A stretch of DNA of 64,000 bases from Sipunculus nudus (Eukaryota; Annelida; Sipuncula; Golfingiida; Sipunculidae), in NCBI GenBank assembly GCA_026874595.1, contig CM049311.1, positions 68,360,953-68,424,952 of the forward strand, written 5' to 3'. This document shows, piece after piece, positions 11,805 to 22,083 of this stretch. Each line of letters opens with the position of its first letter. Position 1 is the first letter of the stretch. The notes beneath the pieces are model-generated. The model saw only the letters and a program-made list of their open reading frames with translations. It did not search any database and was not told the origin of the DNA. The position numbers were made by a program, and so were the translations under genes.

Positions 11805-12121
11805 CTTGTTCACGGGTGCCTTTTCGTCTTTGTATTCATCACCTATATTACTGTGTCATTATGTAATATATTTATTGTGAAATCACGATCTGACATGTTT
11901 TAATTTTTAGTTAGGCCTCTTATTTAAATTTATTTACTCAATATTCGTGTATATCATTTAAGAATTTTTTTTCTGTGATCATTTTAAACCATGTATGTAT
12001 AACTGTTTTTATGTATGCATGTATTTTAGTTTCAGTTCTTTCATATTTGCTTTTTTAACTGTGTACTTATCGATATCATCTTGACCAGGACCCTATTGGA
12101 AAAACAGCTTTTGCTGAATAG
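11805..12121 (+). other. LINE 3' UTR
   Basis: Non-coding tail of the LINE. It ends in AGGACCCTATTGGAAAAACAG before the retroposed insertion and resumes afterwards with CAGCTTTTGCTGAATAGG. The same tail, diverged, is found reversed at 20436-20510. Confidence 0.7.
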
Positions 12122-12361
12122 CCTTTCCATAGTTAGATTTCTGCCTCCACCAGGAGGATATACTTTAGTCCCCGTTAATGTGTGTGTATGTGTGTATATG
12201 TGTTTGTTCACAACATAACTCATGACGCAACACAACGCAATTATGAACGGAATCTCTGGAAAGTTTCAGGGAATTTTTACACAACTAAGCTAACGGTTAG
12301 TCTGATTATATCAAGTCACAGCGTATTTAGAGGCCGATGGGATTTGTCAAAAAAAAAAAAC
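12122..12361 (+). mobile_element. Recent A-tailed retroposed insertion with 17-bp target duplication
   Basis: About 240 bp ending in A12, flanked by perfect 17-bp direct repeats CAGCTTTTGCTGAATAG at 12105-12121 and 12362-12378, which are LINE 3'-UTR sequence. The inserted segment is almost identical (about three differences by eye) to 12656-12890. An A tail plus a long target duplication is the signature of LINE-driven retroposition, so this looks like a SINE or a retrocopy of an unidentified transcript. No tRNA-like box A/B was recognised. Confidence 0.7.
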
Positions 12362-12429
12362 CAGCTTTTGCTGAATAGGCTATCCTGGTTAAATATGTAT
12401 TATAAATAAATAAATAAATAAATAAGTAC

Positions 12430-12524
12430 TACATAAACTGCATACTCCGAAATTTTATTACAACGGAAATTCGATTTACGAAACTAATTCCCATAGAACA
12501 AACATGTTCATTATAACGAGACCT
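12430..12524 (+). mobile_element. pogo/Tigger-like element, right end
   Basis: AT-rich sequence ending ATTATAACGAGACCTA directly before a (TA)n tract. Its reverse complement GGTCTCGTTATAAT matches the left end GTCTCGTCATAACG at about 4842. This supports one element split by the LINE. Confidence 0.5.
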
Positions 12525-12556
12525 ATATATAAATATAAATATAAATATAAATATAA

Positions 12557-12609
<53 letters not shown>
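12525..12609. repeat. (ATAAAT)n / (TA)n microsatellite
   Basis: AAATAT repeats pass into a long pure TA run. It is possibly the right half of the target microsatellite of the Tigger element. Confidence 0.8.
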
Positions 12610-12612
<3 letters not shown>

Positions 12613-12655
12613 ACTGTGCCCATGCGTAGTTGTCCTTTGCATTGTTAATCTTATA

Positions 12656-13151
12656 GCCTTTCCATAGTTAGATTTCTGCCTCCACCAGGAGGATATACTT
12701 TAGTCCCCGTTAATGTGTGTGTATGTGTGTATATGTGTTTGTTCACAACATAACTCATGACGCAAAACAACGCAATTATGAACGGAATCTCTGGAAAGTT
12801 TCTGGGAATTTTTACACAACTAAGCTAACGGTTAGTCTGATTATATCAAGTCACAGCGTATCTAGAGGCCGATGGGATTTGTCAAAAAAGGAAGAAAATA
12901 TCTACTTTCTCATCGAGGTTTACAATGCGGTTCTCATCGAAAATAAGCAAGGCACTCTGACAACTTGGTATCCCTCTTATGTCAGAAGGCATTATAACTG
13001 GCGCAAGGCTGCAGGGTGCATTTCTGCCACTATAAGACAATTTGGCAATGAATCTTCGGCTAGCACTATTTTCAGGCGATGCATGAGTAATGGTAATCTG
13101 ATATCATTGCCTGACGGCCATGTTGAATTTCCAACAGATATGAAAATATGA
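12656..13151 (+). repeat. Second copy of the 235-bp retroposed segment, with longer 3' context
   Basis: 12656-12890 is nearly identical to 12122-12355 but continues past the internal A6 into GGAAGAAAATATC instead of an A tail. It could be the master locus or an independent copy. The downstream part (12835-12960) is also related to 54215-54360, so this is a dispersed family. An open frame at 12717-13151 spans it but has no recognisable protein similarity, and I do not call it a gene. Confidence 0.55.
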
Positions 13152-13189
13152 TAGCACACAACCTTTTATAGGGACGACTCTTTAATAAA

Positions 13190-13435
13190 ATTAGGGCTGG
13201 GTATTGCCTTCAAATTTCGTATTGCAATATATCGAGTGGTAGCGTATTGCGATACATATTGCGATATTTTCATTGTTTTAAATTTAAAGAAAACAAGTGT
13301 GTTTTCTGTATATAATATAATATAATATAATATATTATAATATAATATAATATTATATATTATATTATAATATAATATAATATAATATAATATAATATAA
13401 AATAATATAATATTATCAATAACAAGAGGTATTAA
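13190..13435. repeat. hAT-like terminus and (TATAA)n satellite
   Basis: 13190-13280 begins TTAGGGCTGGGTATTGCC and repeats the words TATTGCGATA / ATTGCAATA, resembling hAT-type element ends. 13311-13420 is a pentanucleotide TATAA array. Related GATATCG-rich segments occur at 39185-39290 and 54620-54650. Confidence 0.5.
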
Positions 13436-14114
13436 TCATAGATTTTAAGAATGTACCATTCAATCATCGAGTTAGCCGTGACAACTTGAAAGCATAACTT
13501 GAGTTATGATACAAGTCATATCGAGGAATGCTACGCAGTGGTCTTCAATATGCTGCATTTATATCGTGGAAAACAGCCCATAGTCTTAAATTTAGAGAAA
13601 ACGAATGATGAATTAACACAAATGAAAAAATGTGAATTTACATTCTCAAGTGAAACTGCGTCTCTATGGTAACGAGTCATTTCCTGTATCGCGTACAAGT
13701 TGGCTGCGTCCAGTAACTCGTGCGAGCCATGCTTGTATTCATGCGGTCAGAAAAACAACAAACATGGGGACAGATTTACCAATATGCTGAGTAAAAACGG
13801 AACTTTGCTTTTTTGTTAGGAACAAAAATATGTTAAATGCAGAATTTTTGTTTAGAATTAAAAGCAACTGAATTTAGTGCTTATGCAGGGGACTATTTCT
13901 GTGAAATGGAAAGTTTTTCTTTTTCGGCTGATGTTGAGACATCAGATATATAATATATATATTTTCTTCGCTTCTTAATTTTTCTTCACCAGTGTTCTGT
14001 GAATGCAAAACGACAAGTATCTACATCGGGCATTTCTGGCAGCCCGAAACTGCTCAAGGTTCCTGCCATGAAAGTTGTGACAGCTTTGTACATGCCTGGT
14101 GTCCATTTCCTGTA

Positions 14115-14290
14115 TCACACATGTAACTGGAGTACCTTATATATACCAGGTAAAGGTATACTTAAATTACAGGCACAGGTACAGATACCAGGTACTTCCG
14201 ACTCATGAAAGCCAGGAAAAGAACAGGTTAACTGAATTGTATACCTCGGTACAGGCACAGGTACAGGTACAATAATACCTTGCCCCATCC
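14115..14290. repeat. Degenerate CAGGTAC tandem repeats
   Basis: Words such as GGCACAGGTACAGGTAC recur at about 14170-14200 and 14245-14270. Low-complexity sequence; open frames through it on both strands are by-products. Confidence 0.55.
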
Positions 14291-14425
14291 CTGCCATATA
14301 GTTGACCTGTAATAGGTTTTCAAACGGCTGAGTATACTAATGCTCCTCTCGTACTCACAACTGGTGAGTGGAAGTGTTGCGGATATTTTCAATACTGTCT
14401 TGACATTACGATAGAATTTTTTCAT
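14228..14425 (-). pseudogene. hAT transposase C-terminal dimerisation fragment
   Basis: The minus-strand frame encodes VLKISATLPLTSCEYERSIS followed by ILSRLKTYYRSTI, the conserved C-terminal dimerisation block of hAT transposases (and of hAT-derived ZMYM/THAP-type proteins): the 'LP.s.ce.ERsfS.L.rlKTy.RstM' pattern. Only this piece is present and it merges into the CAGGTAC repeats, so it is a relic. Confidence 0.7.
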
Positions 14426-14639
14426 GAATTCTTTTAATGACTCCGCAACCCTTTGGGCACTGGCTGGAGCAGAATCTACAAGTATGGGTTATCAATATAT
14501 ACGTAAGTAAAATAATATTTAGAACAATAGATGGGAAAAAATATTTGAAGTTAAAGTTACCAGAATTTGATTTAATTTGTTACAGAAAGGGACCACAATT
14601 GATTTGAACTCTTGACATCAAATGATAAATTATTGGAAA

Positions 14640-14692
14640 ACTTGGGGGGGGCAGGATGCCACCTTTGCCCCCCTCTGGATCTGGCCCTGATA
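14640..14692. mobile_element. hAT-like terminus
   Basis: A C-run region followed by CCCCCTCTGGATCTGGCCCTG; the reverse complement starts CAGGGCCAGATCCAGAGGGG, a form typical of hAT-type ends. The partner end was not located. Confidence 0.35.
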
Positions 14693-14730
14693 TATATGCC
14701 CGATAGAAGCTGAGCCATTTTTTAGTAGCT

Positions 14731-14791
14731 TGGTTCCCAGCCTGCCTTGAGGTACCCTCACGGAGTGTAGCACAAGGCAGGCTGGGAACCA
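14731..14791. repeat. Perfect 19-bp hairpin
   Basis: TGGTTCCCAGCCTGCCTTG (14731-14749) and its exact reverse complement (14773-14791), separated by 23 nt. Probably a tiny foldback element; a small-RNA hairpin is possible but nothing else supports it. Confidence 0.6.
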
Positions 14792-15265
14792 CGCAATGCA
14801 TGTGTACGTGTATTTTTGTAGTGTCAAGGAGTTTATAACAAAGCAGCAGTAACGTTGGTATCTGGTTGCCTTTAAGGCCTTTACTTTTTTGTCAGTAGAC
14901 TGTTACAAACTGTCTGAGGCCATACGCATTGCAGGTACAAAAACCGATGACATCTTTTTTTAAAAAGCCCATGCTATTATATAAATTAAGCATAATAAAG
15001 CCCCGTGTTATTATTTGTGTTGAAAGCACATTGCACCTGCGGTCCGATACTTCATTATTCATGGGTGATTCACTGTGATTATGTTATGGTATATGCATGT
15101 CACGATTATCGGTATGTTACTTAGCTTAACGGCAATTCTAAAATATTGCATTTACAGTTTTTAGGTCAGCTACGCTACTGCAACAGAGTACAAAACCTGT
15201 GCAAGCTCCCGTGATGAATGTAAGAATATATGTATGTATATAGGTTTGATGTTTTAAGCTTTTAC

Positions 15266-15355
15266 CTGTATACCAGCTGCACATAGCATGATACGTATGG
15301 TCTCCCCTCTTCCTCTCCCGGGAAAATATACGAGATTGACTTTTTGTTCCGACAT
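15266..15355 (-). CDS. Isolated GST exon 1 (gene C or alternative first exon)
   Basis: A 90-bp phase-0 exon with start ATG at 15355 and donor GTAAAAGC. It encodes 30 residues including Tyr10 in NLVYFPGRGRGE and ends LCAAGIQ. All 30 codons are intact. No exon 2-6 was found between here and 4273. Two readings fit: a relic of a broken duplicate, or an upstream alternative first exon that could splice into gene A exon 2 (2644-2695), since the phase matches. Confidence 0.75.
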
Positions 15356-16477
15356 CTTGTCCTGTGGAGTGTGTCAGGTCGATCTAGTCCTCTACTCTAT
15401 AGCCCCGCTGAAAGTGCTCGCACAAGTCGCACTGGTTTGCACACTTGGATAGAGGGCTATGTACACTGAACCGGTTTGCGTGTTCACTGGTAAATACTGG
15501 ATTTAACCTGAATTCACCAGTATAAGGCATTTCATTGCACATCGACGTGTAAATATCTGTGGTACTCGGCATATACCCCAGTAATTAATTATATTTTTGA
15601 TCTTTGTAAAAAATGGTTTGCTTTTAAACACATTATATATAAACTTTACCCATATAATGTATTTTACTTGATCAGAAATATATAAAAATTTCTTAATTTG
15701 AATCTTATCTTTGAAACGTTCCTTTTTTTTATCCGTGAAATATACCACATTTGTAACCATATTATGTTTAGTTTTTTTTAAATAAAAATTTCAGCTTTAA
15801 TTATTGGAAATATTTAGAATTATACTTACTGTTTGTCAATTAACTGAAAATTAAAGGGCGTGTATAAGCTGTATAAGCCAATAATAGGGGTGGATCAAAA
15901 CGACGAATTTTAATTAACAGGCTCCTAACCGTTATTTTAGAAGGCCTGAGTGTCATGTTGTCTTGGCTAGGCGGTTATATGGATGGAGGCGTACCATACC
16001 CCCTCACCCAGCTCGGATGTAAGGGAAAATAACAGATAAGAGAAAGGCAATTGGCACATTAAAAAAACACTGTGGGTGATAATAGAAGCCTTACAGCCTT
16101 CCTCCCGTCCTTGTTATTTATTAAAACATTTCTTGGCACTAATGAAACGGAGAGTAGCTATTCATCTGGTTTATGGAGTTGTTCACATTCTTATAACATG
16201 GCTACTGGCCTAGGATGAAATTATAAAATAATAAAGCTTTATCAGTGCTGAGATACGCCTAAATATGCGAAGAAGTAACACCAGAACCACAGTATAAGAG
16301 ACTGAGATGGAGAAAATGATTAGTTCAGAAGAGAAGATAATACGAAATCTGGGTTAGAGTAATTTACTCTAATCAGCGGTCTGCAGTATCAAATGCGGAT
16401 CACCAGGTGCGAAACTTAAATAGGGTAACTTGCATCTATAAAATAGTTTGCTTCTTATTCATTTAAGTTAAATAATA

Positions 16478-16480
<3 letters not shown>
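15356..16480. other. No gene seen
   Basis: AT-rich sequence without recognisable exon, RNA or repeat structure, apart from short AT-rich open frames that I regard as chance. A short (TA)n tract follows at 16479-16505. Confidence 0.4.
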
Positions 16481-16499
<19 letters not shown>

Positions 16500-16508
<9 letters not shown>

Positions 16509-16880
16509 CACCTAGACACTTATAATAAGGACACTGCGTTGAATTTTCTCCGAGTTATCGGGGCTTTTTGTGCACCCCGGAATAGTTACAAAAATTGACA
16601 CAAAAGCCCCAGTATACCGAATAACCAACTCATTAATTGCTATGATTCTTGCCTTCCACACACTTTCATAAGTTCCGCAAGACTGGTGGCGCCACTTGTA
16701 ATTTTTTCCTATTTTTTTCAGTTTCTCAGCCATTTTTTCATCTCTTGCCCATATAAGGGAATAGATGACAAATCGTGAGAAGGACACATAATTTAAAGAA
16801 AAGACACAATAAATCGAGATGACAATAAACAAAAAATAAAGAAAGCGAAGACAAGCATAACAAACCTATTGAAGATAAAA
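16500..16880. repeat. Dispersed repeat, copy 1
   Basis: 16755-16885 is clearly related to 57395-57515: shared blocks AATTTAAAGAAAAGACACAA, TCGAGATGACAATAAACAAA versus TCGAGAAGACAATGAACAAA, and AAGGGTG. Function unknown. Confidence 0.5.
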
Positions 16881-17289
16881 AAGGGTGCCTTAGAAAGGGT
16901 ATTCTTGTATAATAAGAAAGTTATAAACTTAACGTAAATGGTGATATAATCCGGGATAAAATAAATCTTAAAATGGTTAAAAATGTACTAAAAAAACTTA
17001 ACAAATCAGACTCATCATACTCTTTGGACAAACTTGATGAATTTATAAATAAACATAATGAACCGGTTTTAAGTCAGTTGAACAATCTTGGCTGGATTAT
17101 TTCACAGAACAAAAATAATTAATATTTTAAAATTACTAATGACACCGGGAAGCGATCGAGATCACAGAAATTTGTTATTTTTTTCTGGCATGCTAAAGAT
17201 GCATGAAAAATGTAATTTCTAAATCAATTTAAGCTTGGGAAACAGTTGTTTTACTGTAATGTTGTAGATGAAAATAGAAAAGAATTAGC

Positions 17290-17650
17290 GCGTGGGTCTC
17301 CTCTTTTTTTTGGGATAATGTTCTTCCCTCATGCATGGTGTTCCTATAACTTTAGTGATCCTGAACCATATGATGATGTAATTTCTCAGTTATAAAAAAG
17401 TATGACGCAGGAATAAGAAATATCTCTGATTTAATAAGTAAAACACGATCAGATTCGATTTGGAAGAGTGATCGAGATATATGTTCTCATTATAATTTTA
17501 AGACAGATTTCTTAAGCTTTCAAGGTCTGTTAAACTCTATCCCTTATACATGGAAGGCTTTAATAAAATAAACTAAAAGTACAACTACAACTAAGACTAT
17601 TTGTATAAAATGCAGACAGACTGAAGAGAAAGTACAGAAGGTTTCGTACA
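17290..17650 (+). pseudogene. LINE reverse-transcriptase C-terminal fragment (L1/Tx1-like)
   Basis: Decayed reading frame with YDAGIRNISDLISKT, then CSHYNFKTDFLSFQGLLNSI and PYTWKALIK, resembling the segment after the palm of L1/Tx1-type polymerases ('GI..I.DL...F.......F.L....F..Y.GL..AIP..W'). A sister fragment lies at 61300-61650. Stops and indels are frequent in both. Confidence 0.55.
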
Positions 17651-17659
17651 TCTCTGAGC

Positions 17660-19043
17660 AGACATACCTCCTTATTGAACAAGTAAGTCATATTTTCAAT
17701 TGCTGTACACCGGTTCCTAAAGTCAAAAATTTATTCTTTAATTTGTGTTTCATTCAGTGATGAATTATGATGTTTACATTCGTTTTTCTCTTTTCTGTAT
17801 ATCATCTCGTAATCCTAACATTGAAGTTCGCAATAAAATTCTCAGGTAATTGAACCAACACAAGATAGGGTTTTTATTACAATTTAAGTAACCTAGAGTA
17901 TGGTGTCAAACATTTGTTGTACCCGGCATTTGACCTCTTCTCTTTCAGGTGACGTTTTCATATTTTTATTGAGGTCATCGGTTGGACATCTGTTCGATAA
18001 AGTCACACGTGAAGTATCCCACAGGGCCTCATGACAGTCCTTGGTGCTAATAAAACCTGAAGTTGACAGTATACGCTTTTAATTGATAACCTTCAGAATT
18101 TCTGTTGACATTTCCTTATCTATATATATTAAGTATTACAAAAAAAAATATTGCTACATTCAATACCAGATACCAGCGCGATTCCAATGAGGATGCCGAA
18201 AGGGAAGGTAATCCGAAGTGGAGCTTATTAGTGCCATCTGGTGATAAGTTTTGTAACGAATCCTTGTGTTCAATATACAGAGATTGAATCGTCCTCGTAT
18301 ATAATAAAGTCATAAAAAATATATTTGTCGTCTATAACTAAGCTTGAGAGAGGTATACAACTGGAGACTGTCTTCCAGCTGTGTTCAATCAATACTTTTG
18401 TTTAGTTTAATGTATTTTTTTACAGCCAGTATATTTAAACATTTTATTCACGTACTCTGCATACGCTTTGTCATGCTTGGAGTTCCGAGTATATTGTACA
18501 TAGCGTTGTATAATCTTTTCCTCAAGCATGGTTGCATGGACTTTCTAAAGAATAAAAAGAATTAAGGAAAAATGTATAATTCTCCAGAGGCGCAAATATT
18601 CATCTTTAAATACAAGAAACAAATTGTTAAAAAAAAACATTAAAAATACCCAGGGTAAGACCTCGGTGGTGTTAAACAGGGAATAAAGCATTTTTATTAC
18701 ATAGAAAACTGCATACAAGTTTACAGCATTATAGTCCGATACTGAAATTCAATAATGAAGGGATTGTGTAATGCTTATTTTCAATACGACAGGATTTCGT
18801 TCAAATGAATAAGCAATTTAGGCATGTTGTAAATACATGTAGTTAAGTATTTGACCTTGATCCACTGATACTTAGGCAAAGTCCCCATTCCAAAGTGGTA
18901 CATAGTTTCAAGTAACGGCTCAAACAGCCAGATGTCATTGATTTTCCGAACAGAAAGCCATATCCATTCTTGGAGAGAATTTGTAAGACAGTAATAAAGG
19001 TATCGAGTCAGAATAAAAGTCTCTCTAAGGATGCAAAATACGT
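17660..19043. other. No gene seen
   Basis: AT-rich sequence between a LINE fragment and the 5' LTR. Only short open frames; no exon, RNA or repeat was recognised. Confidence 0.4.
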
Positions 19044-19835
19044 TGTTACGGATGATTGTTTTATTGTGCATACGGATGTTTCATGTGTTGTTGACATTTG
19101 GTTCGTGTAGTACGTGTAGCTCGTTGACATGGCAGCATCGCCTGGCCGGGCCGGGCTGGCCAACGTGTGAACCCAGACACGGCATTCGTTTTTCTAGATG
19201 GTTCCTGGAACGCGTGTGTACTGTGTATTATGATAGATTCTTTAGATTGTTCGAGAAATAGAAAGTTCTCGGCTTGAGATGAGAAGCTATAAATAGGGAC
19301 TGTGTTTTAGAGCCGAGAAAGAGGTGAGAGAATATTTCAGCGGACACAGAAGCGTGTATGTCATTTGTGGGACCTATTCCGATAAGTGTGGCAATTATAG
19401 ATTTTCTTCAGATTTTCTTCTGGATTTGTGACGAAACTTATTTGGTCTTCAGTTTATTTTCGGAATGTTACAAGAGCTTTACACTGGACTGGTATTCTCC
19501 AAGAGATTTTGTGTGAACTGTTCGTCGGGCTTATTCGCTGTGACAGTGGTTATAACCAGGTACGGTGCACTTTGTTTATTTTACTGTGTGATTGTATTGA
19601 TTTGTTGTTATACTACTGTTATACTGTGTAATTGTATTAATTTAGTTTATTGTAATGTTAGGGTTGTTTTAAGAATAAATTATAGTTATTTGTAAACAAA
19701 AATACACTGACTTCTTTATTCATTCCCCTAGACATTTCACGCTGTCTAGTGTTTCAGAATCTGATTTTTTTATCTCCTTGACAAAATTTATGTTGGTCAC
19801 GCATACGTGATCTGTTGATATTAGGTTCCGTAACA
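19044..19835 (+). repeat. 5' LTR of the gypsy element
   Basis: 792 bp, TGTTACGGATGATTG...TTCCGTAACA. It contains TATAAATAGGG at about 19290, a likely TATA box, and AATAAATTATAG near 19673 as a possible poly(A) signal. It carries about 36 bp (around 19125-19160) absent from the 3' LTR. Confidence 0.9.
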
Positions 19836-19841
19836 TAAAAT

Positions 19842-19859
19842 AGGAGGCTCGTCCGGGAT
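19842..19859 (+). promoter_or_regulatory. Primer-binding site, tRNA-Pro type
   Basis: AGGAGGCTCGTCCGGGAT begins 6 nt after the LTR. By my comparison it differs at two positions from the tRNA-Pro primer site of well-known retroviruses. It shows how minus-strand DNA synthesis was primed. Confidence 0.7.
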
Positions 19860-20435
19860 GCTTAATAGTTTTGAAAGTTTATTTGGCCTGACCTGGACAC
19901 ATTGTTTTATCAAACATTGTTTTCAAGATTACATATTGTTTACAAAATCTATGCATAGCATAGTACAAGAGCCAGGCTCTTTTCATATAAATAAGGGGTA
20001 CAACTCCTTTATTGACTCTAATAAAGAGTTTGATACTACGAAGGCCTACGTGAAGTCTGAATCCAAAGAAGAATCCGTAGCTTGCGGGGTAAAAACCTCA
20101 GTTGATTCCTGCGAGGAATTTATTAAGGCTAGGTCCTTTCAAGAGTCCTGCGAGGAGTATCTTGTAAATAAGGCTAAGTCATTTTATGACTCTTGCGAGA
20201 GTATTTCAAATGAGGCCAGGTCCGCTTATGACAAACAGAAGTTTGTTTCTGCTGAAGAAAATTCCTCTGTTGACTCCGATGAGGAGTTTGATTGTTAAAA
20301 GGATGTAGATTCCTTTAAGGACTCTGAAAAAAGAGTTTATGACTGACACTGTCAATGTCAGTTCTTTGTTTGATGAAACTGAGGTAGTAGATCCCTCTCC
20401 TGACTCTGAAATGGAGTTATTTGAGTTATTTCAAA
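19858..20435 (+). pseudogene. gag-like N-terminal region with acidic DSCEEF repeats
   Basis: Open from 19858 to 20298 (146 codons), continuing in a shifted frame to 20435 where the minus-strand LINE interrupts it. The protein carries five to seven diverged repeats about 15-20 residues apart centred on S-x-D-S-x-E-E-F/Y (IDSNKEFD, VDSCEEFI, QESCEEYL, YDSCESIS, VDSDEEFD). I do not recognise a gag capsid or zinc knuckle here; position directly after the primer site is the only argument for gag. Confidence 0.5.
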
Positions 20436-20739
20436 CATCTTTTACCAGGATAGCCTATATTCAAGTTAATCTGCTGGTTTTCAACAGGGTCCTGGAGAAA
20501 GTTATATAAAATGAATAAAATGTACATCATACAGATACAGATTAAACATGACATAGTGTTATATATATTAAATACATAGTTAAATATAGCGCAAACGATT
20601 ATAAGATGTTATGCAGTAATGAAACATCGTCGTTACATTGAAGACATTGAAAATAAAAATGCATATCAATCTCATGAAATTAATGAAAGGTAGATTTATG
20701 GTAATATACAAGTTAGAATAATATGAAATTGTGCTATCG

Positions 20740-21490
20740 TCGCATCAAACATCTATATAAATGCTTAAAATTGCGGCAGTAAGACACAAGCTTACACGTG
20801 ACGCCACAGAACGACTGATACATGCCTTTATTTCTACAAGGCTTGATAGCTGCAACTTACTGCTTCTGAATGTACCAGCTGCGCAGATCGCTAAACTGCA
20901 GCGCGTTCAGAACTGTGCAGCTCGGATAGTCACCAAGAAGCGGATGCGTGACAGCATCACAGGAATTCTGAGAGATCTTCACTGGCTTCCTGTTAAGCAT
21001 CGGGTCAATTTCAAGGCTTTGTGTCTAACTTATCAATGTGTGAATGGTCTAGCCCCTGCATATTTGTCCGAGCTTGTGTCCCCATATGTGCCATCAAGAA
21101 GTCTCCGATCAAACAGCCAACTACTCCTGCAGCAACCAGCCTCCAGAACTAGATCCTATGGAGATCGCGCATTTGCAGTCGCTGTACCAAAGTTATGGAA
21201 TCAGTTGCCTATGGTCCTAAAAATGTGTGACTCATATGACACTTTCATGAAGAAACTAAAGACACATCTTTTTAGCTTTGCATATAATTAGACAATTTCT
21301 CTAGTCAGTTTCACTACTTACAGACTTTTACTTATCTTAGTCAATTCTCATACTTTTTTTAGTACTTTAATTTTTATTTATCTCTTATTTTAAATTTTAA
21401 CTCAAATTATGCATGTTATTGTAAGGCGCCCCTGAGCAACACTGAGTGTTGGAAGGTGGCGCGGTATTAAGTGAATAAATTATTATTATA
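20740..21490 (+). mobile_element. 5'-truncated LINE (L2/RTE-X-like C-terminus and 3' end)
   Basis: 20761-21291 encodes 176 residues of an ORF2 C-terminus: LDSCNLLLLNVP, KLQRVQNCAARIVT, DLHWLPVKHRVNFK, YLSELVSPYVPSRSLRS and PKLWNQLPM. This is a widespread LINE tail domain of unknown function. The 3' end GGTGGCGCGGTATTAAGTG followed by (ATT)n is typical of such LINEs. The frame is fully open, so the insertion is younger than the LINE it interrupts. Confidence 0.8.
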
Positions 21491-21499
21491 TTTTATATA

Positions 21500-22083
21500 A
21501 AATGGTCGTGATCTGAGGCATACCTTAAGAATAAAGGCAGCTGATTCCATAGATATGGACCTGCATAGCTAAAACTAGATTTAAAACGTTCACGCCTGGG
21601 CCTGGGTAAAATCAAATTATGGCTGTCAGAAGACCGTATTTAATATGGCATCCGTTGCAACCAAACCGAGAACAGTTTTAAAATATTCAGGTACGTCTTC
21701 AGAAAAAAACATTTAAATACAATTGAACACAAAAAATACCGATACCTTTCTTCCACAGTCATCCAACCTAGTTGTTTAATTAATGACGCAGACGAAGTGT
21801 TATTGTCGAATTTTTTTGTAACGACGCGTGCATGCGTGCTGAAGGCGGTTAGTCGCCTCAGTGGGTATATCTGAGGAAGTATATATTGAGATTTCATCCG
21901 CAAATATCATCAATCTCTTTTAAATATTTAGGCAATTCACTAATATACACAAGGAATAAAACCGGACCTAGAATTGTGCCTTGAGTACAAACGGGAGAAT
22001 AACGCACTCTTTAGAGAGTTCTCCATTCAGACATACTAATTGTCTTCTGTTAGACAAATAATTGTATCCGACAAAACAGAGTT
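21500..22083 (-). pseudogene. LINE ORF2 C-terminal part (minus-strand LINE)
   Basis: Minus-strand frames give SFSYAGPYLWNQLPLFLRYA near 21520-21580, IKQLGWMTVEERYRYFLCSI near 21720-21790 and GYNYLSNRRQLVCLNGELSK near 22020-22070, matching the LINE at 7000-12430 (for example LGWMNVKQRYQYFVSL). The catalytic YADD segment between them is missing. Confidence 0.75.

Larger units (their letters stand above)
7000..12430 (+). mobile_element. CR1/L2-type LINE, nearly full length, decayed
   Basis: A non-LTR retrotransposon with ORF1 (7222-8628), ORF2 (8811-11804), a 3' UTR and a 3' end GGCTATCCTGGTTAAATATG followed by (TAAA)n at 12405-12425, typical of CR1/L2 elements, which prime on short terminal repeats rather than poly(A). 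ORF1 carries one stop and ORF2 several frameshifts, so this copy is inactive. It appears to sit inside a Tigger-like element and itself contains a 240-bp retroposed insertion (12122-12361). A second copy of the same or a close family lies on the minus strand at 20436-25265. The 5' end is not sharply defined. Confidence 0.85.

Noticed and set aside
12717-13151. 144-codon open frame as a gene
   Set aside because: It lies in a dispersed repeat shared with 12122-12361 and 54215-54360, and the protein resembles nothing I know.
19858-20298. Independent host gene for an acidic Cys-rich protein
   Set aside because: It begins exactly at the primer site of an LTR element and is interrupted by the same nested LINE, so it is treated as part of the element.
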